Assembly (NCBI GenBank): GCA_963747835.1
Contig: CAVVGO010000005.1
Location: 2,480,001 to 2,544,000, forward strand
Direction of reading: 5' to 3'
Source: JAJPKK01 sp963747835
GTDB taxonomy: Bacteria; Pseudomonadota; Alphaproteobacteria; Rhizobiales; Xanthobacteraceae
DNA: 64,000 nucleotides
Shown here: piece by piece, positions 37,303 through 48,335 of the stretch
Numbering within the stretch: the stretch's first letter is position 1
Layout: every line of letters starts with the position of its first letter
Made by a program: the position numbers and the translations under genes
The notes under the pieces: model-generated
Seen by the model: the letters and a program-made list of their open reading frames with translations, nothing else
What the model was told of the DNA's origin: nothing
The model's database searches: none

Positions 37303-37385
37303 GACTGATGCACATCAAGGTCCTGCGAGGCTTGCGCATAACTAACCCCGCGCTCATTGATCAACCGAACGGAGGCGTCCTCCGA
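37260..37385 (-). mobile_element. IS3-family OrfA transposase fragment
   Basis: On the minus strand about 40 residues read EDASVRLINERGVSYAQASQ and then DLDVHQSQLRSWVKMLAAAK. This is the helix-turn-helix part of an IS3/IS407-type OrfA (VRLVxERGVSxAQAARDLxVHxxxLRxWVK). Both ends are missing and no terminal repeats are visible. Confidence 0.65.
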
Positions 37386-37467
37386 GCCAGCGTGATCCAC
37401 GCGACGTCTGGACGTGCCGCGCGACAGAAAGCCGGGGCGATTGAGGAGGCCGCCGCCCATCTCTTGC

Positions 37468-39565
37468 TCAGAAACCGACCCGCACGCCGCCTTTGGCGGT
37501 GACGATGGAGGTGCTATCCGACGTCGCGATATATTCCCCGGCAGCGAAGATCGACACACCGCTGCGGGTGCTCCAGTCGAAGGCGGCGCCGACATACGCA
37601 CCGCCGATGTTCGACCTGCCTGGGCTCGCGAACGGAAGCGCCTGGGCGAGCACGATGGTGTTGATAGTGGTGTCTCCGACACGCTCGACGCCCAGCACGC
37701 CGCCATGGACACTAATGCTTGACCGGGTTCCGCCGGCATTAATGATGGTGTCCGTCAGCGTGAGGTCGCCTCGCTCCTCGACGTTCTGCGTCACGCGACT
37801 CCCGACCGTAAGATCGGCGGTCGATCCGGTCTCGGTGTAGCCGCCAAATTCGGCGGCGACGTAGCGCAGCCGTGCGGCCGGCGTAATCGACCAACCGCCA
37901 GCGAGCGGAATGCGGTAGCCGTAGGCGATTTCCGGGTTGACGAACCAGCCGCCGAAGCTCGCGGTGGCGGTCTCGAGTTCCGCCGGGCGCCAGGTTGTTG
38001 TTGATGTTGTTGCGCGTGGCGCTGTTGTGCGACCCTCCGACGAGTAGCGATGCGTCGAAGAACGCGGCGCCGAGGTTGTAGCGGCCATAAGCTCCGCCGA
38101 ATACGATGTTGCTGTCGGCGCCGCCCATATTGAGATCGATGGATTTGTTGGTGGCGCCACCGCCGATGACGACGCCAAGACGCAGGTCCGGCCGCAACAA
38201 TGTGTCGAACCCGATGGCGCCGCCGTAGAGGCTGGTCTGGGTACGAAGTAGCGGGCCTTGCGCGTCCTGGGTAACCTGCCCGTAAAAGCCCTTGGCCCAG
38301 ACGGCGCTGCCGTCGGGGCGGGTCATGGTGGGATTCTTGAACACCACGGCATCGCTTGGCGCGTAGCCGAGCGCCGGGATGGGGTCGAACGACCCGAACG
38401 CGCTGCCGGCGAACTGATCCGCCGGGCCGAGGGCGCTCGGAGCGAACGCCGAGACGCCGCTGCCGCGATTTGCCGCCGCTTCGTTGAGACGCCCGCTCAC
38501 TAAGCCTGATATCTCGCGGGTGAAGTCCACCACGATGCGGTCAGAGGCGGCGAGGCTCGTCGGATCGATGGTGACGGCGCGATTGCCAGAGACGACGAAC
38601 GGGACATTGCTGGTGACGGTCGCACGCGCCAGCGTGTCAAAGGTGAGGTTCTGGTTGCCGGTGCGGAAATTTACGGTGTCGCCGCCGCCGCCGAGATTGA
38701 TGGCGCCGATGATCTTCGATCCAGGCAGGATTGTCAGCGTGTCGGCCGCCGCCGAAAACTGCAACGCGATGCCGCCGGTGCCGATAATGGTGCCGGAATT
38801 GATCACGTTTGCGGCGGCGGCGGCGGAAGAAATACCGGTGGACGCCGAGATCAGGCCGGAATTGACCACGATGGCGTTACCGCCTTGGATTTCAAACGAA
38901 CCAGTTCCAGTCCCCAAAATGGTGCCGGAATTGGTCACGAGAGCGGTGCCGCCGCTGACGATGCCGAATTGCCCCCCTGACACGGTGCCGGAATTGGTCA
39001 CCGTCGCCATGTTGGCACCAGAGATGCCGAGGACCCCCCCCGAGATGGTGCCCGAATTATTCACGGTGGCGAACGTGATAGCGGAAATGCCATTGACGGC
39101 CCGCCCCAATATGGTGCCCGAATTGGTTACCGTGGCGCTGCCTGTGGCAAAGATGCCGAAGGAGCCCCCGGAGATCGTGCCGGCATTGGTCACGGTTGTG
39201 CTGCCGACATTTAAGCCGGCAATCACTGTGCCCGTGATCGTTCCGGCATTGGTCACGGTAACGGTGCTGGCAGCGATGCCATTGTTGGTGCCGACCACCG
39301 ACGCGCCGTTTACGACGCTGACCGTGAGGCCGGTCTCGGCGCCCGTACCGTAGCCATTCGTACCATTTTGATTGTTAGTCGCGCCCGTACATGTGGCGGT
39401 AACATTATTGCCGGCCGGCGGAGCGCAGGCCGCCGATGCCTCGTTGGGCAGCGCCGGCAGCGCAAGAGCCATCAGCACGGCGGCCAGCGCCGACGGCGCC
39501 GTACACCACCACCCTTGTGCCGCGCCGCCGGATGCGGCTTCGCGGAGAGCAGCAAGATTTTTCAC
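37468..39565 (-). pseudogene. Autotransporter with beta-barrel domain, one frameshift
   Basis: The first frame starts MKNLAALREAASGGAAQGWW (39565), has a long signal region ending near EASA, then a passenger with about ten repeats of the type VTNSGTISGGxxGI, and enters the barrel domain (AVWAKGFYGQVTQDAQG, RPDLRLGVVIGGGATNKSID). A single-base change near 37985, in GGGCGCCAGG, moves the frame; the remaining barrel (ASFGGWFVNPEIAYGYRIPL ... ISIFAAGEYIAT) continues to 37468 and ends GVRVGF with the usual terminal Phe. Without the shift the protein would have about 690 residues. The passenger repeats form a surface beta-helix in this family. Confidence 0.85.
38790..39280. repeat. Passenger-domain repeats
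   Basis: Inside the autotransporter gene, GTGCC(G/C)GAATTGGTCAC-like sequence recurs roughly every 60 bases. On the minus strand it encodes VTNSGTI. These are degenerate protein-coding repeats, not a CRISPR array. Confidence 0.8.
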
Positions 39566-39730
39566 TCCGAGCTCCTAAGGCGGTAGAAAACGGTTGCCCC
39601 AGAAATAACACAGTTCCGCCGGGTGACTGTTGCTCAAGGGCAACAGATTGGAACCATTCTATGTTCATCCACGCGTTTGGCCGGTTTGGAGTTGTAGCTT
39701 CGAGTACGACGCGGCAGAGCGTGTGGCGCG

Positions 39731-40132
39731 TCCGGATTGGGTCAATCGCTACATATCTGATTCCGACGCTAAGTCCGCATATGCCGGCAGCGGACGCTGC
39801 GATCCGGATCGCGGCAAATTATGCGGCGGGTCGCGTTCGCCGTGGGCGTCATATTGTGGCGAGTTAAACTTGGCGTTCAGGGTCTCGCCCTAAAACTAAT
39901 TCGGGATGGCGGAAAGCCAGAGCCGGCTGAAAGCTCGCTTCGAACCTGACTCTCCGCCCGCGCTCGCACCTCGCCGCCCCCCTCCTCCCTACTTCTGAAA
40001 TATCGCCTTCGGCATCATGGCGTGGATGCCCTTGGTGCCGTCGACCACCTGGGTCACCATCAGGTCCATGGCGGCGCTGCACAGCATGTAGGCGTCGTCG
40101 CGCGAGATGCCCTTGGTGGCGGCGATAAAGTC
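39731..40132. repeat. Direct repeat R1, copy 1
   Basis: About 400 bases are strongly similar to 47933-48335 in the same orientation. The repeat covers the 3' flank of the acetamidase-like gene (GTCAATCGCTACATATCTGA near the start) and the first part of its C-terminal coding sequence. The two copies bracket 7.8 kb. Confidence 0.8.
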
Positions 40133-40540
40133 GCTGACCGAAAGGAGCGCGCCGGCAACGTGGACCGGCAGGAACAGGCTGGTGTCGGGCAGGAGGTCGT
40201 GATTGTCCATGTTGCCGCCATGGACGTTCGGGGCCCAGGCAAAATGCGTCCCATTGAGGCCGGCGGCGCGACGCCGATGTCGCCCCAGAACGGGCGCGCG
40301 AGAATGACGATGCCGGGCACGAAGTCGGTGGTCTTGTGGTCGAGATCGAGCCACACCACGCGATCGCGCGAATAGGGGAGATCTTCCGGCAGCGAGCCGC
40401 GACCGGCGCGCGTGCTCATGGCGGCGGTCGGCAGCCACAACTCGATCGACCTGATCTTCACCTCGATGGTGTCGCCGACCTCCGCGCCGCGCACGAAGAT
40501 CGGCCCGTCCATGGTGTGGTCGCCGCGGCCGTCGTCCGGC
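39989..40540 (-). pseudogene. Acetamidase/formamidase-family gene, broken copy A
   Basis: Compared with the complete gene at 52271-53293, this copy lacks the first roughly 100 codons (match ends at 40540), has a frameshift near 40260, and has an in-frame deletion of 198 bases: LLSVSD joins directly to FIAATKG, with GT shared at the junction (about 40132). It keeps the ends MDGPIFVRGAEVGDTIEV and DGTKGIHAMMPKAIFQK. Non-functional. Confidence 0.85.
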
Positions 40541-40639
40541 CACTTGCTGCACCTTCCGCAACGACGTTCGCTCTCACGGGTAGCGGAAATGCACCAAATT
40601 ATAAAAACGACGTGATGGGCCAGAACCAGACATCAGGAT

Positions 40640-40730
40640 GTTGCCGCGAGATGCCATATCAACCATGGTGCCGTAGCCGAAATTATCGGCCATCATGAAG
40701 ACGATGTTCGGTCGGACGCAGCTGACGGTT
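40640..40730 (-). pseudogene. Sulfatase N-terminal fragment
   Basis: The minus strand reads VRPNIVFMMADNFGYGTM. This is the conserved metal-binding start of arylsulfatases (RPNIxxxxADDxGYGD). The following residues do not match and nothing of the rest remains. A relic between copy A and the DctA fragment. Confidence 0.55.
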
Positions 40731-40768
40731 GTCCGATGGAGACCTGGTGCACGGTAACAAAAAATCAA

Positions 40769-41070
40769 TCATCGCCACTTCCCAGCAGACTCTTCGAGTG
40801 TGCTTGCTTTTGTTAGACCCGAAATCAAGAGATTCCAGTCGACTGCGCCTTCCCATTGTCCAATGACGATCGTAGCCAGAGCCTTGCCAAGGATATTTAC
40901 CGATACGAAGGCTGAGGACTGAGGCCTGTGAACCCCGAGAATGAGCGCCACCGCAGCGACCGGAATAATCCCGGTCGCGGCCAATGTCGAAACCACGACG
41001 ACGATTGCCGATCCCGCAACGCCGGCGGCACCCTTGGATGTCACCAACAGAATTAGACCGCCCAGTTGGC
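40769..41070 (-). pseudogene. dctA: C-terminal fragment of C4-dicarboxylate transporter DctA
   Basis: About 98 residues read LGGLILLVTSKGAAGVAGSA, VVVSTLAATGIIPVAAVALI and SVNILGKALATIVIGQWEG. The segment TSKGAAGVxGSxFIVLAATLxAxGxxPVAGxALILG is the hallmark of DctA/DAACS sodium- or proton-dicarboxylate symporters. The first about 340 residues are absent. Confidence 0.75.
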
Positions 41071-41175
41071 TGTCTCTTTCATTTTAAGACTAGCTTATGT
41101 CGTCTATTGATGTGGTGGATGGTTCCCGCTCCGTAACAGAGCTATGATCATTCCGTCAACTCAAGGGGCGTTGAG

Positions 41176-42171
41176 ATGAAACCATTGCGGTTCTTGGTCA
41201 CGCGCCGAACGGCTGCGATCTCCTTGGCGTTTGCCGCCGCGGGGCTCGCATCGTCGCCGTTGCGCGCGCAGGCCGGATATCCCGACCGTCCAGTGCGAGT
41301 TATTCTTCCGTTCGGCGCCGGCGGCGTTGCGGACGTGATATCGCGGCTCGTCGCCGAGGCCATCAGCAAAAAGCTCGGGCAGAGTTTTGTCATCGAGAAT
41401 ATGCCGGGCCCCGGCGGCATCGCAGCAGCGCGAGCGGCGATCTCGGGCGGAAGAGACGGTTACACCTTGGCGTTGCAGACGAGCGCCAGCGCCATCAGTG
41501 CCCAGTTATTCGAGCACCTGCCGTTCGATCCGCTGAAGGATTTCGCACCGATATCGACATTCGGTTATTACACATGCTATTTCGCCGTTCGGGCCTCGTC
41601 GCCCTACAAGACACTCGGCGATTTTCTTAAAGCCGCCCGTGAGAAGCCAGCCAACCTCAATGTAGGTACCATCAAATTCGGCAGCGGGCAAAACCTCACC
41701 GCCGAACTGTTCAAGTCGATGGCCGACATAAACGTCGAGATTGTAACCTTTCGGGGCTCGCCCGAAGTCGTGGTTGGGCTGCTGCGTGACGACATTCAAC
41801 TGGCCGTCGATTTCTATGCGGCGCTTAAACCATCATTCGACGGTGGGCAGATGCGGGCGCTGGCAAGCACCGCGCCGCAACGCTCGCCGGAACTGCCGAA
41901 TGTGCCGACGGTGCAGGAAGCCGGTGTCGCCGGATTCGACGTAACAGGTTGGAACGCGCTTTATGCTCCGGCGGGAACGCCGAACGAGATCATTCAAATC
42001 CTCAACAAGGCGCTGCACGAGGTGTTGGCCGATCCCGAGTTGGAAAGGCGCGCGCTCGATCTTGGCATCAGTGTCAAGGCCTCAACGCCGGCGGAGCTTG
42101 ATGCATATATGCGCAGCGATATCGACAAATGGGGAAAGGTGATCGCCAGCGCGCACGTCCCAAAGCAGTGA
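41176..42171 (+). CDS. Tripartite tricarboxylate transporter (TctC/Bug) substrate-binding protein
   Basis: 331 residues. A Tat- or Sec-type signal (RRTAAISLAFAAAGLASSPLRAQA) precedes the typical YPDRPVRVILPFGAGGVADVISRLVAE, NMPGPGGIAAARAAISGGRDGYTLAL, and GWNALYAPAGTPNEIIQILNKAL. Bug proteins bind carboxylates for TctAB or act as sensors. No TctA or TctB gene is adjacent. AAGGGGCGTTGAG precedes the ATG. It is the only clearly intact gene between the two R1 repeats. Confidence 0.92.
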   Translation: MKPLRFLVTRRTAAISLAFAAAGLASSPLRAQAGYPDRPVRVILPFGAGGVADVISRLVAEAISKKLGQSFVIENMPGPGGIAAARAAISGGRDGYTLALQTSASAISAQLFEHLPFDPLKDFAPISTFGYYTCYFAVRASSPYKTLGDFLKAAREKPANLNVGTIKFGSGQNLTAELFKSMADINVEIVTFRGSPEVVVGLLRDDIQLAVDFYAALKPSFDGGQMRALASTAPQRSPELPNVPTVQEAGVAGFDVTGWNALYAPAGTPNEIIQILNKALHEVLADPELERRALDLGISVKASTPAELDAYMRSDIDKWGKVIASAHVPKQ

Positions 42172-42401
42172 TCGCCGAACCAGTCTCCCCGCGTCGGCGA
42201 CAAGGCATCGGTTAAAGGGGCATGGGTGGCCGCGCAGAATATCCTCTCTGAACTTACCCGCGCCTTCGCTAGGTGCTAGGTTGAGTGCCCGGTAAATGGG
42301 ACACTCGGTGGTGCGAAAGGTGGATGCTGGCTGTTTCGCCGACATGGTGGGTATTGCTGCGAAGCCAGGGCTTGCGCGCCAGCAGTGACGATAGGGGTGG
42401 G

Positions 42402-45400
42402 ATGGCTTCGAAATCGCGGGATGCCCCCATTCGCTTCGGCGAGATGCAGACGTTGTGGCAGGACGGCGAACGCGTCTTCTGCAGAGCGTCGGATGACGAA
42501 CCCGGCGGCGGTCGACCCACGGTCATTATCGTTATTCCCGTTACTGAAAACCCAACGACCGCCACTCTCGACCGTCTCGCACACGAATACAGCCTCAAAG
42601 ACCATCTCGATGCTCTCTGGGCGGTTCGGCCTCTGGATCTGGTATGCGAGCGCGGCCGGACCATGCTGGTCCTCGAAGACCATGGCGCCGAACCACTTCA
42701 GCACCTTCTGGGATCCCCAATGGAGTTGGCCAGGTTCCTGCGTCTTGCGGAGGCGCTGGTGGCGGCTCTACGCGGGCTGCACGAACGTGGCCTCATCCAT
42801 AAGGACATCAAGCCCGCCAACATTCTGGTGAACGATACGACGAGTGCAGGTCTGGCTCACCGGCTTCGGCATTGCGTCGCGGCTTCCGCGAGAACGGCAG
42901 GCGCCGTCACCGCCCGAGTTCATCGCCGGCACGCTCCCCTATATGGCGCCGGAACAGACCGGCCGAATGAACCGCTCGATCGATTCTCGAAGCGACCTCT
43001 ATTCCCTCGGCATGACATTCTACCAAATGCTCACGGGCGCGCTGCCCTTCACCGCGCGCGACCCCATGGAATGGGTCCATTGCCACATCGCCAGAACGCC
43101 GGTGCCGCCGCGCCAGCGGTTGGAGACCATCCCGGCGCTCGATCTCCCAGATCGTCATGAAGCTGCTCGCCAAGACCGCCGAGGAGCGCTACCAGACCGC
43201 CGCCGGCGTCGAGCACGATCTTCGACGGTGCCGCGCCGAATGGGAAATGCGGGGCCGCATCGACGAATTTCCGCTCGCTGAGCACGACGTGCCGGATCGG
43301 CTGCTGATTCCCGAGAAACTATACGGGCGCGTCGCGCGAGGTCGCCGCTCTCCTCGGCTCGTTCGACCGTGTCATCGCCACCGGCGTGCCGGAACTCGTT
43401 CTCGTCTCCGGATATTCCGGCATCGGCAAGTCCTCGGTCGTGAATGAGCTCCACAAGGTCCTGGTTCCGCCGCGCGGCCTCTTCGCCTCCGGCAAGTTCG
43501 ATCAGTACAAGCGCGACATCCCTTACGCCACGGTGGCGCAAGCCTTTCAAAGTCTCGTCCGGCAGATTTTGAGCAAGAGCGAGGCGGAGCTCCAAGCCTG
43601 GCGGGATGCGCTTCGCGAGGCCCTGGGTCCGAACGGGCTGCTGATCGTGGACCTCATCCCCGAACTGGAACTCGTCATCGGCAAACAGCCGCCGGTCGCC
43701 GATCTATCACCGCAAGATGCGCAGCGCCGTTTCCAGACGGTACTACGGCGGTTCATCGGCGTCTTTGCGCGTCCGGAGCACCCGCTGGCGCTCTTCCTCG
43801 ACGATCTGCAATGGCTCGATGCCGCCACGCTCGATCTGCTCGAAGATATTCTGACGCAAGCGGGATATCAGGCATTTGCTGCTGATCGGCGCCTATCGGG
43901 ACAACGAGGTCGACGCCGCGCACCCGCTGATGCGCAAGCTCGATGCGATCCGCCGAGCGGGCGCAACAGTACAAGATATCGTTTTGGCGCCGCTGACCTA
44001 TGACGACCTCGGACAGTTGATCGCGGATTCCCTACGCTGCGAAACGCAACGCGCGCGAACCCGCTCGTGCAACTGGTGCACGAGAAGACCGGCGGCAATC
44101 CGTTTTTTGCTATTCAGTTTCTCCACGCGCTCGCGGATGAAGCGCTGCTGGTCTTCGATCACGCAGATGCGCGATGGTCTTGGGACCTCGATCGCATCCA
44201 CGCGAAACGCTACACCGACAACGTGGTCGATCTCATGGTCGTCAAGCTCAATCGTTTGCCGGCCGAAACCCAAGCGGCGCTTCGCCAGCTTGCCTGCGTC
44301 GGCGCCGGTGCGGAGTTCGCTCTCCTTGGGACGGTCTGCCAGACCTCGCAGGAAGACCTTCACGAAAGCCTCTGGGAAGCCGTTCGATCCGGGCTGGTGC
44401 TCCGCTCGGAGGACTCCTATGCGTTCCAGCATGACCGCATCCAGGAGGCGGCCTATTCGCTGATCCCCGAGGACGCGCGCGCCGAAGCCCACCTCCGGAT
44501 CGGACGGCTGCTCCTGGCGCATACGCCGCCCGACAAGCGCGAAGAGATCATTTTCGAGATCGTAAGCCAGTTCAATCGAAGCTCGGCGTTGATCACCTCG
44601 CGAGATGAACGCGAGCAACTGGCGGAGCTCAATTTGATTGCCGGCAAACGCGCCAAGAACGCAGCCGCCTATTCATCGGCGCTGACCTATCTTGCCGAGG
44701 GCCGCGCGCTGTTGGCGGAGGATTGTTGGACGCGGCAGTACCCGCTGCCTTCGAACTCGAGTTTCACCGAGCCGAATGCGAGTTCCTGACCGGCGATTTG
44801 GCGAACGCGGAAGAGCGGCTATCGACGCTTGCGAGCCGCGCGGCAAATCTCGTCGATCAGGCCGCCGTCGCCTCGTCTGCGCGTGGATCTTTACGATGAT
44901 GCTGGCTCGGTCGGACCGCGCCGTCGCCGTCTGCCTCGAATATCTCCGGCAGGTTGGCATCGAGTGGTCGCCGCATCCAACGGATGAGGACGTGCGGCAG
45001 GAGTACGAGCGGCTATGGCGACGGCTTGGAGCTCGCCCGATCGAGGATCTGATCGACTTGCCTCTGATGAACGACGCCGGCATGGCGCGCAACCATGGAC
45101 GTCCTGTCCAAGCTCATGCCGTGCGCCATCAACACGGACAACAATCTCAATTGCCTGCTGATCGCGCGCATGGTGAACCTCAGCCTGGAGTACGGCAACA
45201 GCAATGCATCGTGCTTCGGCTATCGTCTCGCTTGGCTTGGTTTTGGCCGCTGACTTCGGAGAATACTCGACGGCGCTGCGCTTTGCCCAGCTCAGCCTCG
45301 ATCTGGTCGAGAAGCGCGGGTTGGATGCCTTCAAGGCCCGCATTTACCTCAAATTCGGGATCACATCAGCCCCTTGGCGCACCACTTTCGATTTGGCCGC

Positions 45401-47900
45401 GCGTTCATTCAACGAGCTTGCGATGAAGCAGATAAAATCGGCGACGCCCTCTATGCTGCTAATTGCCGCTCTTATGTCATCAAGAATTTAATTGCCTCTG
45501 GTGAGCCTCTCGACGAAGTGGAGCGGGAGGCCGTCGATGGCCTCGACTTCGCGCGGAAGGCTGGCTCTAGTTTAGTTTTTGCCATCCATCCTCAATAAGC
45601 TCTACCTCATTCGGAAGCTCAGGGGCCTGCCGCTCGATCTCAGATTATTCGATGATACAGAGGTCGACGAAGGCGAGCTACGAGCAGCACCTTGAAGCAG
45701 ACCCAAATCTGGCGAATCCCGCGTGCTCATATTGGATCCGAAAACTACAGGCGTGCGTCTTCGCGGAAGATTATGCGTCAGCGCTTGACGCGGCGGTCAA
45801 GGCGCAACGCATGCTCTGATACGCGCCGTCATTCATCGAGCGCGCCGAGTACCACTTTTATGCTGCACTGGCGCTGAGCGGGGTCTGTCGATACCGTCGC
45901 TGAGGTGCAACCTGATCAGCAGACGGCGCACCTGGAAGCCCTGACGGCGCACCACCGGCAACTCCAAATTTGGGCCGAGCACTGCCCCGAGAATTTCGAA
46001 AACCGCGCCGCGCTGGTCGGCGCCGAGATTGCCCGCCTGGACGGGCCGCGACCTCGATGCCGAGCGCCTATACGAACAGGCCATCCGCTCGGCCCGCGCC
46101 AACGGCTTTGTCCACAACGAGGCGCTCGCCTGCGAAACGGCCGCGCGCTTCTATGCCGCGCGCGGCTTTGAGGACATCGCCGAGATGTATCTCGTGAAAG
46201 CCCGCGACGGCTATCTGCGCTGGGGCGCCGATGGCAAGGTGCGGCAACTCGAGGCGCGCTATCCGCGACTGGCCATGGCCGAGCCGCGCGGCGGGACGAG
46301 AGAGGCGACGTCGCCGGATCAACAGCTCGACGTCGCCGCCGTCGTCAAGGCGTCGCAGGCGCTGTCGAGCGAAATGCTGCTGCCCCGCTTGATCGAGCGG
46401 CTCATGACCATCGCCCTGCAAAATGCGGGCGCCGATCGTGGCTTGCTGATCCTGCCACACGAGAGTGATTACCGCATCGAGGCCGAGGCGCGGGCGGATG
46501 GCGAGCAAATCGTCCTGCATTACGGCGCCGCCGCCGGTCCGGCTGGTTCCCGAAAGCATCATCCGCTACGTCATGAGGACGCAGGAGAGCGTGATCCTTG
46601 ACGACGCGGCCAAGCCAAATCTCTTCTCCGAAGATCCATATTTGGGTCTTCGGCGACAGCGATCGATCCTTTGCCTTCCACTCATTCGTCAGGGGGCGCT
46701 GGTCGGATTGCTTTACCTGGAGAACGCATTGGCGTCGCACGTCTTCACGCCGGATCGCGCGAGGCTCCTTGAGCTTTTGGCTCGCAGGCGGCAATTTCAT
46801 TGGAGAACACCCGTCTCTATGGCGATCTCCAGGAACGAGAGGCGAAGGTCCGACGCCTCGTCGACTCCAATATCATCGGCATATGCATCTTCGATCTCGA
46901 CCGCCATATTTTGGAGGCCAACGACGCGTTTCTCAGCATCGTGGGATATGGCCGCGATGATGTCATTTCGGGCCGCCTGAGCTTTACCGGCTTGACGCCT
47001 CCCGAATGGGCTGGAACCGACGAAAGGATCTTGGCCGAGTTGGTTTCGACCGGAACCTGGAGACCTTGCGAGAAGGATTTTTTTCGGAAAGACGGCAGCC
47101 GCGTGCCCGTGCTTGTGGGTGGGGCGACCTTCGGCGAACTCCGGCAACAGGGCGTCGCCTTCGTCGTCGACCTGAGCGAGCGAAAGCGCGCCGAGGCAGA
47201 GTTGGCGCACGCGAACCGCGTCGCGACAATGGGCCAACTCACCGCCTCCATTGCCCACGAAGTCAACCAACCTATCGCCGCCCTGCTCACGAATGCCGAA
47301 ACCGCTGTGCGCTGGCTCGCCCGTCAGCCGCCAAATTTGGAAAAGGCCAAGCCGTTGATCGACCGTATTATTAGCGACGGTAAGCGCGCCGCTGACATCG
47401 TGAGCCGGATTCGTGATTTCTCCAAAAAGGCTCCTTTGCGGAAGGACTTCCTGGAACTCAACGAGGCGATTCTGGAGGTAATCGGACTAACGCGCGCCAA
47501 ATTGTCGGACTATAGCGTCCTACTGCAGACGGAGCTGGTGCAGGGCCTGCCGCTCATTCGAGGCGATCGGGTCCAGCTTCAACAGGTGATAATGAACCTG
47601 ATCATGAACGCCGCCGAGGCGATGAGCGACATGAGCGATGGCCGCCGAGAATTGCTGATCAGCACTCGGATCGAAGCGGGCGACGTAATCGTGGCGGTAC
47701 GGGATTCCGGGCCGGGGCTTTCCGACAACGCTTTCGATAAGGTCTTCGAGGCATTCTACACGACAAAGTCGACCGGCCTGGGAATGGGACTGTCGATCTG
47801 CCGTTCGATCATAGAGGACCACGGAGGGCGATTGTGGGCGTCTGCAAATGTCCCGAAAGGTGCCGCGCTACAGTTCACGGTGCCGGCTCCCGCCGACTGA
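42402..47900 (+). pseudogene. Hybrid Ser/Thr kinase - AAA ATPase - GAF - PAS - histidine kinase, many frameshifts
   Basis: A continuous gene of about 1,830 codons can be pieced together but changes frame at least eight times (near 42842, 43150, 43340, 43865, 44040, 44740, 44880 and further to 46030, and near 46540 and 46790). Parts: protein kinase (IHKDIKPANILV; the DFG motif reads GFG), AAA domain (Walker A GYSGIGKSS at about 43413), FLDDLQWLDAATLDLLEDIL, a TPR-like helical region, GAF (VVKASQALSSEMLLPRLIER), PAS (46830-47160) and HisKA/HATPase. The architecture is that of the large trifunctional sensor kinases of rhizobia. Start ATG 42402 with AGGGGTGGG. The loss of the DFG Asp suggests real decay in addition to any sequencing error. 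Confidence 0.85.
46800..47900 (+). CDS. PAS-histidine kinase C-terminal part, open frame of the broken sensor gene
   Basis: 366 residues in one frame: PAS domain (IIGICIFDLDRHILEANDAFL, about residues 25-140), HisKA with the phospho-acceptor His in MGQLTASIAHEVNQPIAAL, and an HATPase_c domain with N box QQVIMNLIMNAAEAM, G1 VAVRDSGPGL and G2 GLGMGLSICRSI. The first codon is not a normal start for this family, and no Shine-Dalgarno is seen. If translated it could act as a free-standing kinase; otherwise it belongs to the pseudogene at 42402. Confidence 0.5.
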   Translation: MENTRLYGDLQEREAKVRRLVDSNIIGICIFDLDRHILEANDAFLSIVGYGRDDVISGRLSFTGLTPPEWAGTDERILAELVSTGTWRPCEKDFFRKDGSRVPVLVGGATFGELRQQGVAFVVDLSERKRAEAELAHANRVATMGQLTASIAHEVNQPIAALLTNAETAVRWLARQPPNLEKAKPLIDRIISDGKRAADIVSRIRDFSKKAPLRKDFLELNEAILEVIGLTRAKLSDYSVLLQTELVQGLPLIRGDRVQLQQVIMNLIMNAAEAMSDMSDGRRELLISTRIEAGDVIVAVRDSGPGLSDNAFDKVFEAFYTTKSTGLGMGLSICRSIIEDHGGRLWASANVPKGAALQFTVPAPAD

Positions 47901-47932
47901 ATACTTCGGGGACAATGGCACTGATTTCAAAT

Positions 47933-48335
47933 TCCGAGTTGCGTCAATCGCTACATATCTGATTCCGACGCCAAGTCCGCATATGCCAGCAGCGGATGCC
48001 GCGGTCCGGCTCACGGCAAATTATGTGGTGGGTCGCGTTCGCCGTGGGCGTCGTATTGTGGCGGGTTAATCTAGGTGTTCCCTAAAACTATTCGGGATGG
48101 CGGAAAGCCAGAGCCGGCCGAACGCTCGCTTCGAACCTGACTCTCCGCCGACGGCCGCACCTCGCCCTCCTGCCACTTTGTAATTGCCCGCCCCTACTTC
48201 TGAAATATCGCCTTGGGCATCATGGCGTGGATGCCCTTGGTGCCGTCGACCACCTGGGTCACCATCAGGTCCATGGCGGCGCTGCACAGCATGTAGGCGT
48301 CGTCGCGCGAGATGCCCTTGGTGGCGGCGATGAAG
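47933..48335. repeat. Direct repeat R1, copy 2
   Basis: Second copy of the approximately 400-base repeat at 39731-40132, same orientation. It starts 33 bases after the end of the broken kinase gene and runs into acetamidase copy B. Confidence 0.8.

Noticed and set aside
38790..39280. Regular repeats at about 60-base spacing suggesting a CRISPR array
   Set aside because: The repeats are degenerate, stay in one reading frame and encode VTNSGTISGG-type passenger repeats of an autotransporter. No cas genes are present.
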